Below, one piece after another: positions 1-6,846 of a stretch of 24,075 nt of DNA. How positions within the stretch are numbered: position 1 is the stretch's first letter; each line of letters opens with the position of its first letter. This DNA is from Oscillospiraceae bacterium. Lineage in GTDB: Bacteria > Bacillota > Clostridia > Oscillospirales > Acutalibacteraceae. A program made the translations under genes and the position numbers. The stretch is taken from NCBI GenBank assembly GCA_029013165.1, contig JAQXMV010000133.1, positions 1-24,075 of the forward strand, in the 5' to 3' direction. Under the pieces are notes generated by a model, which was not told the origin of the DNA, did not search any database, and saw only the letters and a list, made by a program, of their open reading frames with translations.

Positions 1-381
1 ATACTGGGCGTTGCCTACCTTTCCTATAAAATTTGCAAAAAAATGGGCTGGGACAGCGCCTCGGCTGCCCGCGGCGCCATCATGCATGATCTGGTCTATT
101 ATGATTGGCGAGACGGCGAAACCGGCGGCTGGCACAAGCTCCACGGCTACAAACACCCCTATCTTGCCTGCATGAACGCCAAAGAGTTATATCCTGCACT
201 TTCAAAGAAAGAACAGGATATCATACGCCGCCACATGTGGCCTCTGACCCCTATTCCCCCGAGATATAAGGAGGGTATGGTGGTCACTTTCTCCGATAAA
301 TACTGTGCGACGAGAGAGGTTCTGTATTCCCTGAACAAAAAATACAAAGAAAGATTTTTAAAGGATATCAAAGGAATGTAA
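1..381 (+). CDS. HD-domain phosphohydrolase family protein, 3' part
   Basis: The reading frame is open from the first base, so this is the C-terminal 126 residues of a longer protein whose N-terminus lies left of the window. It carries the His-Asp pair of the HD metal-dependent phosphohydrolase superfamily (ARGAIMHDLVYYDWRD). Further histidines follow (HKLHGYKHP, RRHMWPL), and a late metal-ligand aspartate sits in FSDKYCA. This order fits the small single-domain HD proteins of Clostridia. The first metal-binding histidine would be in the missing part. The substrate cannot be read from the sequence; family members act on phosphate esters of nucleotides or similar molecules. The next gene begins three bases after the stop, so the two are probably co-transcribed. 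An internal ATG at 43 has no proper ribosome binding site and is not the start. Confidence 0.8.
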   Translation: MLGVAYLSYKICKKMGWDSASAARGAIMHDLVYYDWRDGETGGWHKLHGYKHPYLACMNAKELYPALSKKEQDIIRRHMWPLTPIPPRYKEGMVVTFSDKYCATREVLYSLNKKYKERFLKDIKGM

Positions 382-384
382 ACT

Positions 385-1248
385 ATGGAAATTCTGATCA
401 AATATATTTTGCTGTTTTTCTTCTACAGTGCTGCGGGCTGGTGCCTGGAAACCACCTACTGCTCCATCGGAGAAAAAAGGTTTATTAACCGCGGCTTTCT
501 CACGGGCCCTCTCTGTCCCATTTACGGCACAGCAGCGCTGGTCATGACCATATTGATCTATAACCCTTTCCGAGACAGACCACTGTTGGTTTTTGTGCTG
601 GGCATCATTCTCTGCGATCTTGTGGAGTATATTACCAGCTTCCTGATGGAAAAGCTCTTCGCAGCACGGTGGTGGGATTACACCTATGAATTCATGAACA
701 TCCGAGGCAGAATCTGCCTGAAGCATTCACTTTATTGGGGCGTTATTTCCATTGTATTTGTCGATGTGATTCATCCGGCGGTGGAAAACCTCTATAGCCG
801 AATCAACGGACAATATCTCATTTTTATTCTTGCAGCCGTCCTCACCGTATTTGTTCTGGACCTGATCAATGCCGTGAGGAAGGCACTTGACATCAGAAAG
901 CTCCATATTAAGCTCAAAAATCTCTCGGCTGCCCTGACTTCAGAGCTGAACACGGTCAAAGACTCCATTGAAAATAAATACGACCATTTTCGGGAGGCTT
1001 TGGCCAAAAGAGCCGAGAAAGTATCCGAGTTTAAAATGCAGATTGAAGACATCGTCTATGAATATGACCAGCGGATAACGAGAAAAAACAAAAAGAAAGA
1101 CAAGCAGGAAAAGAAAAAAAGTCTTTCAAGCAGATTGTTATACAACAATCCGAACTTTGAAAGACGAACAAGAAAGCAAATCGAAAAGCTTAACAGCCTG
1201 ATCGACGACATAAAAGCCAATATTTTTGAAAATGAAGATATGCACTAA
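385..1248 (+). CDS. CmpB-type (PF06541-like) integral membrane protein with coiled-coil tail
   Basis: 287 residues. The N-terminal half (about 1-165) has five probable membrane segments: roughly 5-22, 40-59, 66-88, 115-133 and 143-162. It has the conserved signature of the family often annotated as putative ABC transporter permease (ABC_trans_CmpB): AAGWCLETTYC, NRGFLTGPLCPIYG, ARWWDYTYEFMNIRGRICL. From about 166 to the end it is a highly charged, Lys/Glu-rich, probably cytoplasmic helical or coiled-coil region with a basic cluster at 233-246 (TRKNKKKDKQEKKK). No ATPase partner lies nearby, so the transporter label is doubtful and the function is unknown. The start ATG has AAAGGA nine bases upstream, inside the end of the HD gene. 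The stop TAA shares a base with an ATG of the following regulator frame, which suggests one transcript for all three plus-strand genes. Confidence 0.8.
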   Translation: MEILIKYILLFFFYSAAGWCLETTYCSIGEKRFINRGFLTGPLCPIYGTAALVMTILIYNPFRDRPLLVFVLGIILCDLVEYITSFLMEKLFAARWWDYTYEFMNIRGRICLKHSLYWGVISIVFVDVIHPAVENLYSRINGQYLIFILAAVLTVFVLDLINAVRKALDIRKLHIKLKNLSAALTSELNTVKDSIENKYDHFREALAKRAEKVSEFKMQIEDIVYEYDQRITRKNKKKDKQEKKKSLSSRLLYNNPNFERRTRKQIEKLNSLIDDIKANIFENEDMH

Positions 1249-1262
1249 TGGAGGGTAACATG

Positions 1263-1856
1263 ATGAAAAGAATGGATGTGCGAGTAAAAAGAACTTATAA
1301 GCAGCTTTTTAGCAGTCTGACGCAGCTTTTGGCGGTGAAGAGCTTTGAAGAAATAACAGTATCTGAAATCTGCGACAAAGCACATGTACATAGAGCTACT
1401 TTTTATAAGCACTTCAAAGACAAATATGAGTTTCTCAATTTCTGCTTTGAAAGCTCGCTCCAGGAGATCAAGCTCGCCGACCTGGATTCCCCCACACCGG
1501 AAAATGTCAAAGACAGCTTCATGTTTTTCATCCGGGAAGCGATGGAATATGTGCGTAAAAATAAGCTGATCTTTTCGATGATCTGTTCGGATATTTATTC
1601 GATTTCTCTTGGCTTCACCTTTGTGAAGGCGGTCAACACTTTTTGTCTCGAGAAGATCCAGTCGGTTCTGCCGAATATCAGCAAAGATAAAGCGGAAATT
1701 ATGTCCAGCTTCTACTCCAGCGCTTTCATCGGCATTGTGATGTGGTACGCAAATCGGGAGGACGATTATCCTCTCGATGACATATACGCCTTCCTGGAGC
1801 ACAGAGTGGATGAACTTTGCAGCTTTTATCAGGACAATATGTACTCGACCGATTAA
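1263..1856 (+). CDS. TetR/AcrR family transcriptional regulator
   Basis: 197 residues from the chosen ATG. Residues about 10-55 form the TetR DNA-binding domain, with the helix-turn-helix in ITVSEICDKAHVHRATFYKH followed by FKDKYEFL. The rest is an all-helical ligand and dimer domain of the TetR_C_7 or DhaS-like sort; a typical end motif is SAFIGIVMWYANREDDYPLDDI near 160-180. Three in-frame ATGs exist, at 1248, 1260 and 1263. The ribosome binding site GGAGGG at 1250-1255 would lie inside the gene if 1248 were used, and it sits seven bases before 1263, so 1263 is preferred. The gene follows the CmpB-type membrane gene closely and may regulate it or the whole HD-CmpB-TetR unit. No operator is visible because the unit's promoter is outside the window. 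The effector is unknown. Confidence 0.85.
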   Translation: MKRMDVRVKRTYKQLFSSLTQLLAVKSFEEITVSEICDKAHVHRATFYKHFKDKYEFLNFCFESSLQEIKLADLDSPTPENVKDSFMFFIREAMEYVRKNKLIFSMICSDIYSISLGFTFVKAVNTFCLEKIQSVLPNISKDKAEIMSSFYSSAFIGIVMWYANREDDYPLDDIYAFLEHRVDELCSFYQDNMYSTD

Positions 1857-1888
1857 CAGCAGATCGCATACTGTGGTGGGTCTGTCTC

Positions 1889-2713
1889 TTAATAGTCGTC
1901 CAGAAAGGAGTGTTTTTCTTCACCCTTATGGTAACCTATTACTGTTTCCAGATTCACATTCTGAACACTTTTAAAAATATTCATATCAATATAAGGGCTG
2001 GTCTTGCGAAACTGCGAGATCAGCTTCTTCATTTCCATACGCTGTGAAATTTCATCATGCTCTTTCTGTGCACTGATACTCTCCGTAAAACGGCAGGCAC
2101 ACTGCAGGAAATGAAGATCGTTATATCGTACCCAGGCTAAAATATCCTTTTCCCGAACCATATAGAGAGGTCTGATGAGCTCCATACCCGGGAAATTGGT
2201 GCTGTGCAGCTTCGGCATCATGGTTTTAATTTCCGCACCGTAAAGCATACTGAGCAGGATCGTTTCCACCACATCGTCAAAATGATGTCCGAGAGCGATT
2301 TTATTGCAGCCGAGTTTCTGCGCATTTTTGTAAAGATGCCCTCTTCTCATTCGGGCGCAGAGATAACAGGGAGAGTCATCCACATCAGCAACATACTCAA
2401 AGATTTTCGCGTCAAATATCTCAATAGGAATATCCAACAGCTTCGCGTTTTCAATAATTCGCTCGCGATTTTGCGGAGAATAACCGGGATCGAGAACAAG
2501 ATATTTCGCCTCAAAAGGGAAATCGCTGTGTCTTTGCAGGTGCTGAATACATTTGGCAAGGAGCATGGAGTCTTTGCCGCCGGAAATACAAACAGCGATC
2601 CTATCCCCCGGCTGGATCATCTCATATTCGTTGATGCCGGCGATAAATCGCTTCCATATTTCTTTTCGGTATTTTTTATAAATACTGCGTTCTACTTCAA
2701 TATGTTTTTCCAT
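1889..2713 (-). CDS. TtcA/TtuA-family PP-loop tRNA thiolation protein
   Basis: 274 residues. The N-terminal part contains the PP-loop ATP pyrophosphatase motif SGGKDS (44-49), which activates the target base by adenylation. A CxxC pair (C116, C119 in SPCYLCARMRRG), GHHFDDVVETILL (142-154), the RPLYMVREKDI segment and a late cysteine (C205 or C207 in QCACRF) complete the TtcA pattern. In TtcA three such cysteines hold a 4Fe-4S cluster used to thiolate tRNA cytidine 32. The fold and cofactor class are clear, but the exact tRNA base is inferred. The ATG is preceded by AGGTGA six bases upstream. The gene is convergent with the TetR gene, with only 32 bases between them and no clear terminator there. 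A probable terminator hairpin at 2731-2757 separates it from spoVM, so its own promoter position is unclear. Confidence 0.8.
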   Translation of the reverse strand: MEKHIEVERSIYKKYRKEIWKRFIAGINEYEMIQPGDRIAVCISGGKDSMLLAKCIQHLQRHSDFPFEAKYLVLDPGYSPQNRERIIENAKLLDIPIEIFDAKIFEYVADVDDSPCYLCARMRRGHLYKNAQKLGCNKIALGHHFDDVVETILLSMLYGAEIKTMMPKLHSTNFPGMELIRPLYMVREKDILAWVRYNDLHFLQCACRFTESISAQKEHDEISQRMEMKKLISQFRKTSPYIDMNIFKSVQNVNLETVIGYHKGEEKHSFLDDY

Positions 2714-2730
2714 TTTTTATCACCTAAAAC

Positions 2731-2757
2731 AATGCAGATGGTCATCCCACCTGCATT
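2731..2757 (-). terminator. Probable intrinsic terminator after spoVM
   Basis: Arms AATGCAGATGG (2731-2741) and CCACCTGCATT (2747-2757) form an 11-bp inverted repeat with a five-base loop. Read as minus-strand RNA the single mismatch becomes a G-U wobble and the stem is followed by UUGUUUUAGG. Read as plus-strand RNA the same position is an A-C mismatch, although it is followed by a T-rich run. The wobble pairing and the position just after the spoVM stop favour termination of the minus-strand spoVM transcript. The U-tract is short, so termination may be partial and allow read-through into the TtcA-like gene. Confidence 0.5.
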
Positions 2758-2779
2758 TTTCTTTGCCTTTCGGCCTGTT

Positions 2780-2863
2780 TCATGATTCTTTGTCCTTGAT
2801 TCCGAAAATAGCCTTGAGCAGACCTTTTAACAACTTGGGGCTTCTGACAACTACAACCTTCAT
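2780..2863 (-). CDS. spoVM: Stage V sporulation protein SpoVM
   Basis: 27 codons, starting MKVVVVRSPKLLKGLLK and ending in a short charged tail. It matches the SpoVM pattern: MK plus a hydrophobic run, a Pro at residue 9, then an amphipathic basic helix ending GI-K. In Bacillus subtilis SpoVM is 26 residues long. It lies flat on the curved forespore membrane and there anchors the coat morphogen SpoIVA. The ATG has an ideal ribosome binding site, GGAGG seven bases upstream, so the longer in-frame extension starting near 2968 is rejected. The location also supports the call: in B. subtilis spoVM lies downstream of the prpC-prkC-cpgA (rsgA) genes, as here, but rpe and thiN, which intervene there, are absent. 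It probably shares a transcript with the small membrane gene just upstream. Confidence 0.85.
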   Translation of the reverse strand: MKVVVVRSPKLLKGLLKAIFGIKDKES

Positions 2864-2889
2864 AAAAAGACCTCCAACTTCAATATTTG

Positions 2890-3039
2890 CTATCTCTGGC
2901 AGGCAATGAGCCCGAGAATAACAAGCATTACCGCAAGGATAAAAAGCATTATCTTCACCGGGAAACACAGGGCAAGAAGTATCCCGGCACCAAAGGCTGT
3001 AAAGACAAGTCCCTTATGGCATCCGCGCCACTGAACCAT
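2890..3039 (-). CDS. Small 49-residue hydrophobic membrane protein of unknown function
   Basis: The peptide starts MVQWRGCHKGLVFTAFGAG. It has a short basic N-terminus, a first hydrophobic stretch (about 10-24), a brief break with Pro-Val-Lys, and a second stretch (about 28-46) ending CQR. It is probably a two-span membrane hairpin. The ATG at 3039 is preceded by GGAGGG at seven-base spacing; a longer in-frame ORF from 3096 lacks such a site. It lies 26 bases upstream of spoVM and in the same direction, so a role during sporulation or in the same membrane is possible but only inferred from position. Similar short hydrophobic proteins are common in Clostridia; I cannot name a family. The strong ribosome binding site and the clean two-span pattern support a real gene. 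Confidence 0.65.
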   Translation of the reverse strand: MVQWRGCHKGLVFTAFGAGILLALCFPVKIMLFILAVMLVILGLIACQR

Positions 3040-3059
3040 GCTATATCCCTCCGAAACAC

Positions 3060-3074
3060 ACCGTAATTTACGGT
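3060..3074. repeat. 15-bp palindrome in the leader of the small membrane gene/spoVM unit
   Basis: The sequence ACCGTAA-T-TTACGGT is a perfect inverted repeat with seven-base arms around one base. It lies between the candidate -10 box (3101-3106) and the ribosome binding site of the 49-residue gene, some 20-35 bases past the expected transcription start. The near-zero spacer argues against an RNA hairpin and for a dimeric-protein operator. A second, weaker repeat, ACGGT-TCCG-ACCGT, partly overlaps it at 3070-3083. No regulator is recognised. Confidence 0.4.
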
Positions 3075-3100
3075 TCCGACCGTATCCGGCGCTCACTAAT

Positions 3101-3128
3101 ATTATACGCCGTCACGGTCTTTTCGTGA
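3101..3128 (-). promoter_or_regulatory. Candidate promoter (-10 TATAAT) for the small membrane gene and spoVM
   Basis: Within the 98-base gap after rsgA a perfect TATAAT reads on the minus strand at 3106-3101. No good -35 hexamer sits 16-18 bases upstream; the spacer instead holds a small inverted repeat TCACG/CGTGA (3112-3116 and 3124-3128). In B. subtilis spoVM is transcribed by the sporulation factor sigma E. The -10 here is closer to sigma A, but the missing -35 leaves the sigma factor open. Confidence 0.35.
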
Positions 3129-3137
3129 TAAATTGGA

Positions 3138-4016
3138 TTAAACTTTCCATTTTTTGTGGTCTTTTGTCTCATTATACATGGAAACATAGCTGTCATATCG
3201 GCTTTTACTGATCCCCCCTGTTGAAACAAGTCGGCATATTTCACAGCCCATGTCACCCAGATGAGCACAGCCGGTAAAACGGCATTTGCCGATATTGTCG
3301 CGAAATTCAGCAAAGTAAAACTGCAGATCCTCGGAATAAAGCAGATTATCTCCGATGAAATCAATGCTGGAAAATCCGGCCGTATCAATGACAAGACCGC
3401 CGCCGACATGAAAGATTTCTGCCTGGCGGGTTGTATGTCTGCCTCTGCCGAGCTTATCACTGATTTCTCCGGTTTCCAGCTGAAGCTCTCCGCTTAAGGC
3501 ATTAATCAGGGTCGATTTGCCTACGCCGGAGTTACCGGTGAAAGCGGTAATACAGCCCCTTAACTCCTCTTTGATCCGATCCAGTTCACTGTGATCTTCG
3601 GTGGAAAAGGTGTATACACTGTAGCCGGTTTTTCTGTAGGACGCGATCAGTTCGGCGTCATAATGAAGATCGGTTTTGGTAAAGACAATCAGAGGGCGAA
3701 TGTTATTTTTCTCAGCAAGAACCGTCATTTTATCTATGATCAGCGTGTTCGGTTTCGGCTTTGCCGAAGAAACAACAATCAGAAGCTTGTCAATATTGGC
3801 GACAGGCGGCCGGCGGAGTGAATTTTTTCTCTCATGAATGAAATCAACGGTGTTCTCTTCGCCCTCACGGACGGTAATGGTCACCCGATCCCCTGCCAGC
3901 GGCACGGTTCGGTCGTTTCTCAGCCGGCCTTTGGCCTTACATTCATATAATATGCCGTCGCACTCTACATAATAGAATCCGCCGATCCCTTTTAAAATGA
4001 TACCTTCCAGTTCCAT
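3138..4016 (-). CDS. rsgA: Ribosome small-subunit-dependent GTPase RsgA (YjeQ/CpgA)
   Basis: 292 residues from the ATG at 4016. It has an N-terminal OB-fold (about 1-65) and a circularly permuted GTPase domain in which G4 (TKTD, 113-116) precedes G1 (GNSGVGKST, 161-169) and G3 (DTAGF, 211-215). The GRGRHTTR segment is at 190-197. A C-terminal zinc knuckle uses C245, C250, H252 and C258 (CRFTGCAHLGDMGC). RsgA helps late 30S ribosome maturation and, in Bacillus, is a target of the PrkC/PrpC pair, whose genes lie immediately upstream here. The gene is the last of the large minus-strand operon. The ATG lies two bases past the prkC stop. A TTG at 4022 overlaps that stop and has GGAG at better spacing, so a start two residues longer is possible. 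The length is normal for the family. Confidence 0.95.
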   Translation of the reverse strand: MELEGIILKGIGGFYYVECDGILYECKAKGRLRNDRTVPLAGDRVTITVREGEENTVDFIHERKNSLRRPPVANIDKLLIVVSSAKPKPNTLIIDKMTVLAEKNNIRPLIVFTKTDLHYDAELIASYRKTGYSVYTFSTEDHSELDRIKEELRGCITAFTGNSGVGKSTLINALSGELQLETGEISDKLGRGRHTTRQAEIFHVGGGLVIDTAGFSSIDFIGDNLLYSEDLQFYFAEFRDNIGKCRFTGCAHLGDMGCEICRLVSTGGISKSRYDSYVSMYNETKDHKKWKV

Positions 4017-4018
4017 TA

Positions 4019-6019
4019 TCAATCATCCGACTCCGGATTGTCAATGTCGGCAGGCACATCAGGTTCAGAGGGCGGTGCTGTCGGCGCCGTTGTCGTAGGC
4101 GCTGTCGTTGACGGTACGGTGATAGGTTCGCTGGTTGTGGGATTGGTGGGAGCAGAAGTGGGCGCTTGTGTTGTCGGCTCGGTAGTCGGACGCCTGGTTG
4201 TGCTCGTTTCATTTTTCGTGGTGGTTGTGTTGCCGGTAACGGGAGGCTTTGTGGTATTCTTTTCCGTTGTCTCACTGGCTTTGGTGGTTTCCTCTTCAGT
4301 CGTGGAAACAGGTGGTTTGCCAGTGCTGACATAAACAGCAATACTGGTACCGGGCTTCACCTGCTCGCCGATATATTCGTGGCCGATGATGACGCCGGCG
4401 CGTTCAGAGGAGGGACGGTACTCGGTTCGCGAGGAGTCAAGAACAAGCCCTTTGTCCTCGAGCTTTGCTTTTGCCTGCACAACCGTTAAGCCGACAAGAT
4501 TCGGCACATCAACGGGTTCCACATTTTCATTGGTAGCCACATAAAGAGTGATGAGCGAACCGATCTCCGCTTTTTCATTTTTAGCCGGTGAGGTTCGGAT
4601 AACAGTACCCACATCGGCATCGCTGTTTTCTTTGATAATCGTCACATCGAAGCTTTTACTTCTGAGCACCGTGCTGGCCGAAGTATATTCATAGCCGTAA
4701 ACATCGGGGACGCTGATGGTCGAAGCCGAACCGGAAATATGAATGGTAATCACAGAGCCTGGCTCAGCCCATGATCCTTCGCGGGGATCCTGTGAAAGAA
4801 TCGTACCGGAGGGTTCTTCACTGTCTTCGTCAACGATGGGTTCAAAGTCAAAAGTCGAATATTCATTGATATTCATGACTTCGTTATAAAAATTCAGACC
4901 GCGCAGATCCGGCACCTTGACTTTATTGGAAGCCGGCATAAAGAGCGTGACAAGAACGACCGCAAAAATAGCCAGGGCGGCAAGCACACTGCAAAGCACC
5001 GCGATCGTCTTCGTTCTGCCCTTATCGTCAAATTCCATGTCATCGTCATAATCATTTTCATCAATGGGAACAATGGCCTTCGGTTCTTCCACCGGTACGT
5101 TTGGCTTCGGGGCAGTGGTTTTAGGCTCCTCATGGCTGTCAAATCGCAGGGCAGCACTGTCATCAAAGTAGCTGTAGCCAAAAACGATCAGCGGATTGCT
5201 CTTGAATTTCACGATATCCGAAAGCATATCGTTGGCCGACTGATAACGCTCAGTCGGATTCTTCCTCATGGCTCTGATAATGATTTCTTCCAGGCCCTCG
5301 GGAATGTTCGGATTGATTTCACGCGGTTTGATCGGATCATTCTGAAGCTGCATGAGTGCGACGGAAACCGCATTATCAGACTGAAAAGGCAGTTTTCCCG
5401 TGAGCATTTCATAGAGCATCACGCCCGCCGAATAAATATCGGTACGCGCGTCTGTCACGCTTCCCTTTGCCTGCTCGGGGCTGATATAATGAACGGAGCC
5501 GATGGCGCCGTCCGTCATGGTGCGTGTGGCATTTTCGCTGAAACGCGCAATGCCAAAATCCGTCACCTTGATGGTGCCGTCGGAAATCAGAAGGATATTC
5601 TGAGGCTTGATATCACGGTGGACGATGCCCTTGTCGTGGGCGTGTTTCAAGGCTCTGAGGATCTGTGTGATGAAGTAGACCGCTTCTCTGGGATCCACAA
5701 CCCCCTGCTGTTTGATATATTCTTTCAGCGTGATACCCTCAATATATTCCATGACAATATACTGAATAGCGTCACCGAAGCTGACATCGAAAATCTTTAC
5801 AATATTCGGATGAGACAAAACGGCGATCGCCTTGGATTCGTTTCTGAATCTGCGTTTGAACTCCTCATTGGTCAGATATTCCTCTTTGAGTATCTTCACC
5901 GCCACAATTCTGTGGTCAATGTTATCGAAGGCCTTATAGACTACAGCCATGCCGCCTACGCCGATAACCTCCATTATCTCGTATCTTCCGTCAAGTCGCT
6001 TGCCTACATAATTTTCCAT
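4019..6019 (-). CDS. prkC: PASTA-domain serine/threonine protein kinase PrkC/StkP
   Basis: 666 residues. The cytoplasmic Hanks-type kinase spans about 13-275: glycine loop GVGGMA (20-25), catalytic lysine K42, HRD at 134-136, DFG at 154-156, activation-loop threonines T167/T169 and SPE at 180-182. A juxtamembrane linker is rich in Pro and acidic residues (295-335). One membrane helix (337-360) leads to three extracellular PASTA repeats (about 366-430, 434-497, 502-567), which in this family bind muropeptides or lipid II. After them comes an unusual 100-residue Thr/Pro/Ser-rich tail ending in acidic residues. The kinase senses wall fragments and phosphorylates division, metabolic and translation proteins; its phosphatase Stp is encoded 82 bases upstream. 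The ATG has AGGG at about seven bases. The stp-prkC-rsgA order is the classic one. Confidence 0.96.
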   Translation of the reverse strand: MENYVGKRLDGRYEIMEVIGVGGMAVVYKAFDNIDHRIVAVKILKEEYLTNEEFKRRFRNESKAIAVLSHPNIVKIFDVSFGDAIQYIVMEYIEGITLKEYIKQQGVVDPREAVYFITQILRALKHAHDKGIVHRDIKPQNILLISDGTIKVTDFGIARFSENATRTMTDGAIGSVHYISPEQAKGSVTDARTDIYSAGVMLYEMLTGKLPFQSDNAVSVALMQLQNDPIKPREINPNIPEGLEEIIIRAMRKNPTERYQSANDMLSDIVKFKSNPLIVFGYSYFDDSAALRFDSHEEPKTTAPKPNVPVEEPKAIVPIDENDYDDDMEFDDKGRTKTIAVLCSVLAALAIFAVVLVTLFMPASNKVKVPDLRGLNFYNEVMNINEYSTFDFEPIVDEDSEEPSGTILSQDPREGSWAEPGSVITIHISGSASTISVPDVYGYEYTSASTVLRSKSFDVTIIKENSDADVGTVIRTSPAKNEKAEIGSLITLYVATNENVEPVDVPNLVGLTVVQAKAKLEDKGLVLDSSRTEYRPSSERAGVIIGHEYIGEQVKPGTSIAVYVSTGKPPVSTTEEETTKASETTEKNTTKPPVTGNTTTTKNETSTTRRPTTEPTTQAPTSAPTNPTTSEPITVPSTTAPTTTAPTAPPSEPDVPADIDNPESDD

Positions 6020-6101
6020 TATACCGCCCTGCGGTGCGTCATTTTTTTCAAATGCGCCTGCTGTTTCCTTTCGTTTTTATTGTTGAATTCGCTCTGTCCG
6101 T

Positions 6102-6830
6102 TTACCCTTTCATAACGACAACCGTTATATTATCGAAGCCTCCGTTGTCGTTTGCCGCCTGTATGTATTTTTCACAAAGGTGCTCAAAATCGTTATGGTT
6201 ATATACATTCAAAATTTCGCTGTCGCTCAGCGTATTGCTCAGTCCGTCCGAGCAGAGAATGAGGGCTTCTCCCTCCTCGACATCCACAAAGTCAAAATCA
6301 ATTTCCACGGATTCGTCGACGCCAAGCGCCCGGGTAATGATGTTTTTTTTCGGGTAATTGTCAAATTCTTCTTTGGTGATCTGCCCGTTGTCAAGCATTT
6401 GCTGGGCCAGAGAGTGATCCTTGGTAATCTGCGTGATTTTTCCGTCAGAGATCTTATAGACCCTGCTGTCACCCACATGGGCTATGCAGGCCTGTGTCTC
6501 CTTAACCATGGCAGCGGCCACGGTGGTTCCCATACCTTTGAGCTCACCGTCAATAAAGCTGCGGTCATAGATCGTAACATTCGCGGTGGTAATGGTCGAA
6601 AGAAAGAGATTCTCAAAGGAATAGGCCGACATTGCCTTGTTGTAGCATTTTTTCAGCTTATCGCTGATCATATCAAGGGCAATACCGCTGGCGATTCTGC
6701 CGCCTCTTGTGCCGCCCATACCGTCACAGACAACAGCCCAGCAGGTTCCGTCCTCAAACTTGCCGTATTCAAAACCGTCCTCATTGACAGACCTGATTTT
6801 ACCGATGTCGGTGCTTCCGGTGACAATCAC
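6102..6830 (-). CDS. stp: PP2C-family protein phosphatase Stp/PrpC
   Basis: 242 residues from a GTG start. All PP2C metal and catalytic motifs are present: SVNEDGF (14-20), VCDGMGG (34-40), GTT (101-103), HVGDSRVY (118-125), LCSDGLS (192-198) and DNIT (233-236). It dephosphorylates targets of the PASTA kinase encoded next. The frame stays open a further 49 codons into rlmN, but the GTG at 6830 is the sensible start. AGGAG lies seven bases before it, in the rlmN-stp gap, and the protein then begins just before the first conserved strand (TGSTDIGKIR). The next 82 bases before prkC are the longest gap inside the operon apart from none others above 40, and hold no clear promoter or terminator. 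Confidence 0.94.
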   Translation of the reverse strand: MIVTGSTDIGKIRSVNEDGFEYGKFEDGTCWAVVCDGMGGTRGGRIASGIALDMISDKLKKCYNKAMSAYSFENLFLSTITTANVTIYDRSFIDGELKGMGTTVAAAMVKETQACIAHVGDSRVYKISDGKITQITKDHSLAQQMLDNGQITKEEFDNYPKKNIITRALGVDESVEIDFDFVDVEEGEALILCSDGLSNTLSDSEILNVYNHNDFEHLCEKYIQAANDNGGFDNITVVVMKG

Positions 6831-6846
6831 ATGACCACTCCTTTCT

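Noticed and set aside
2864..2968. 62-residue version of the SpoVM frame
   Set aside because: The extra residues overlap the neighbouring small gene and have no resemblance to SpoVM; the ideal ribosome binding site marks the ATG at 2863.
4038..4334. Valine/glycine-rich plus-strand frame opposite the end of prkC
   Set aside because: It is the reverse-strand reading of the Thr/Pro/Ser codons of the kinase tail, not an independent gene.
6019..6042. Seven-codon upstream ORF (MTHRRAV) whose stop overlaps the prkC start
   Set aside because: It has no clear ribosome binding site. Its TAATG overlap with the prkC start is neat but could be chance, so I do not call it.
5132..6115. A 327-codon plus-strand open frame opposite prkC
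   Set aside because: It lies entirely antisense to the strongly supported kinase gene, has no ribosome binding site, no recognisable domain and a composition that mirrors the codon pattern of the kinase.
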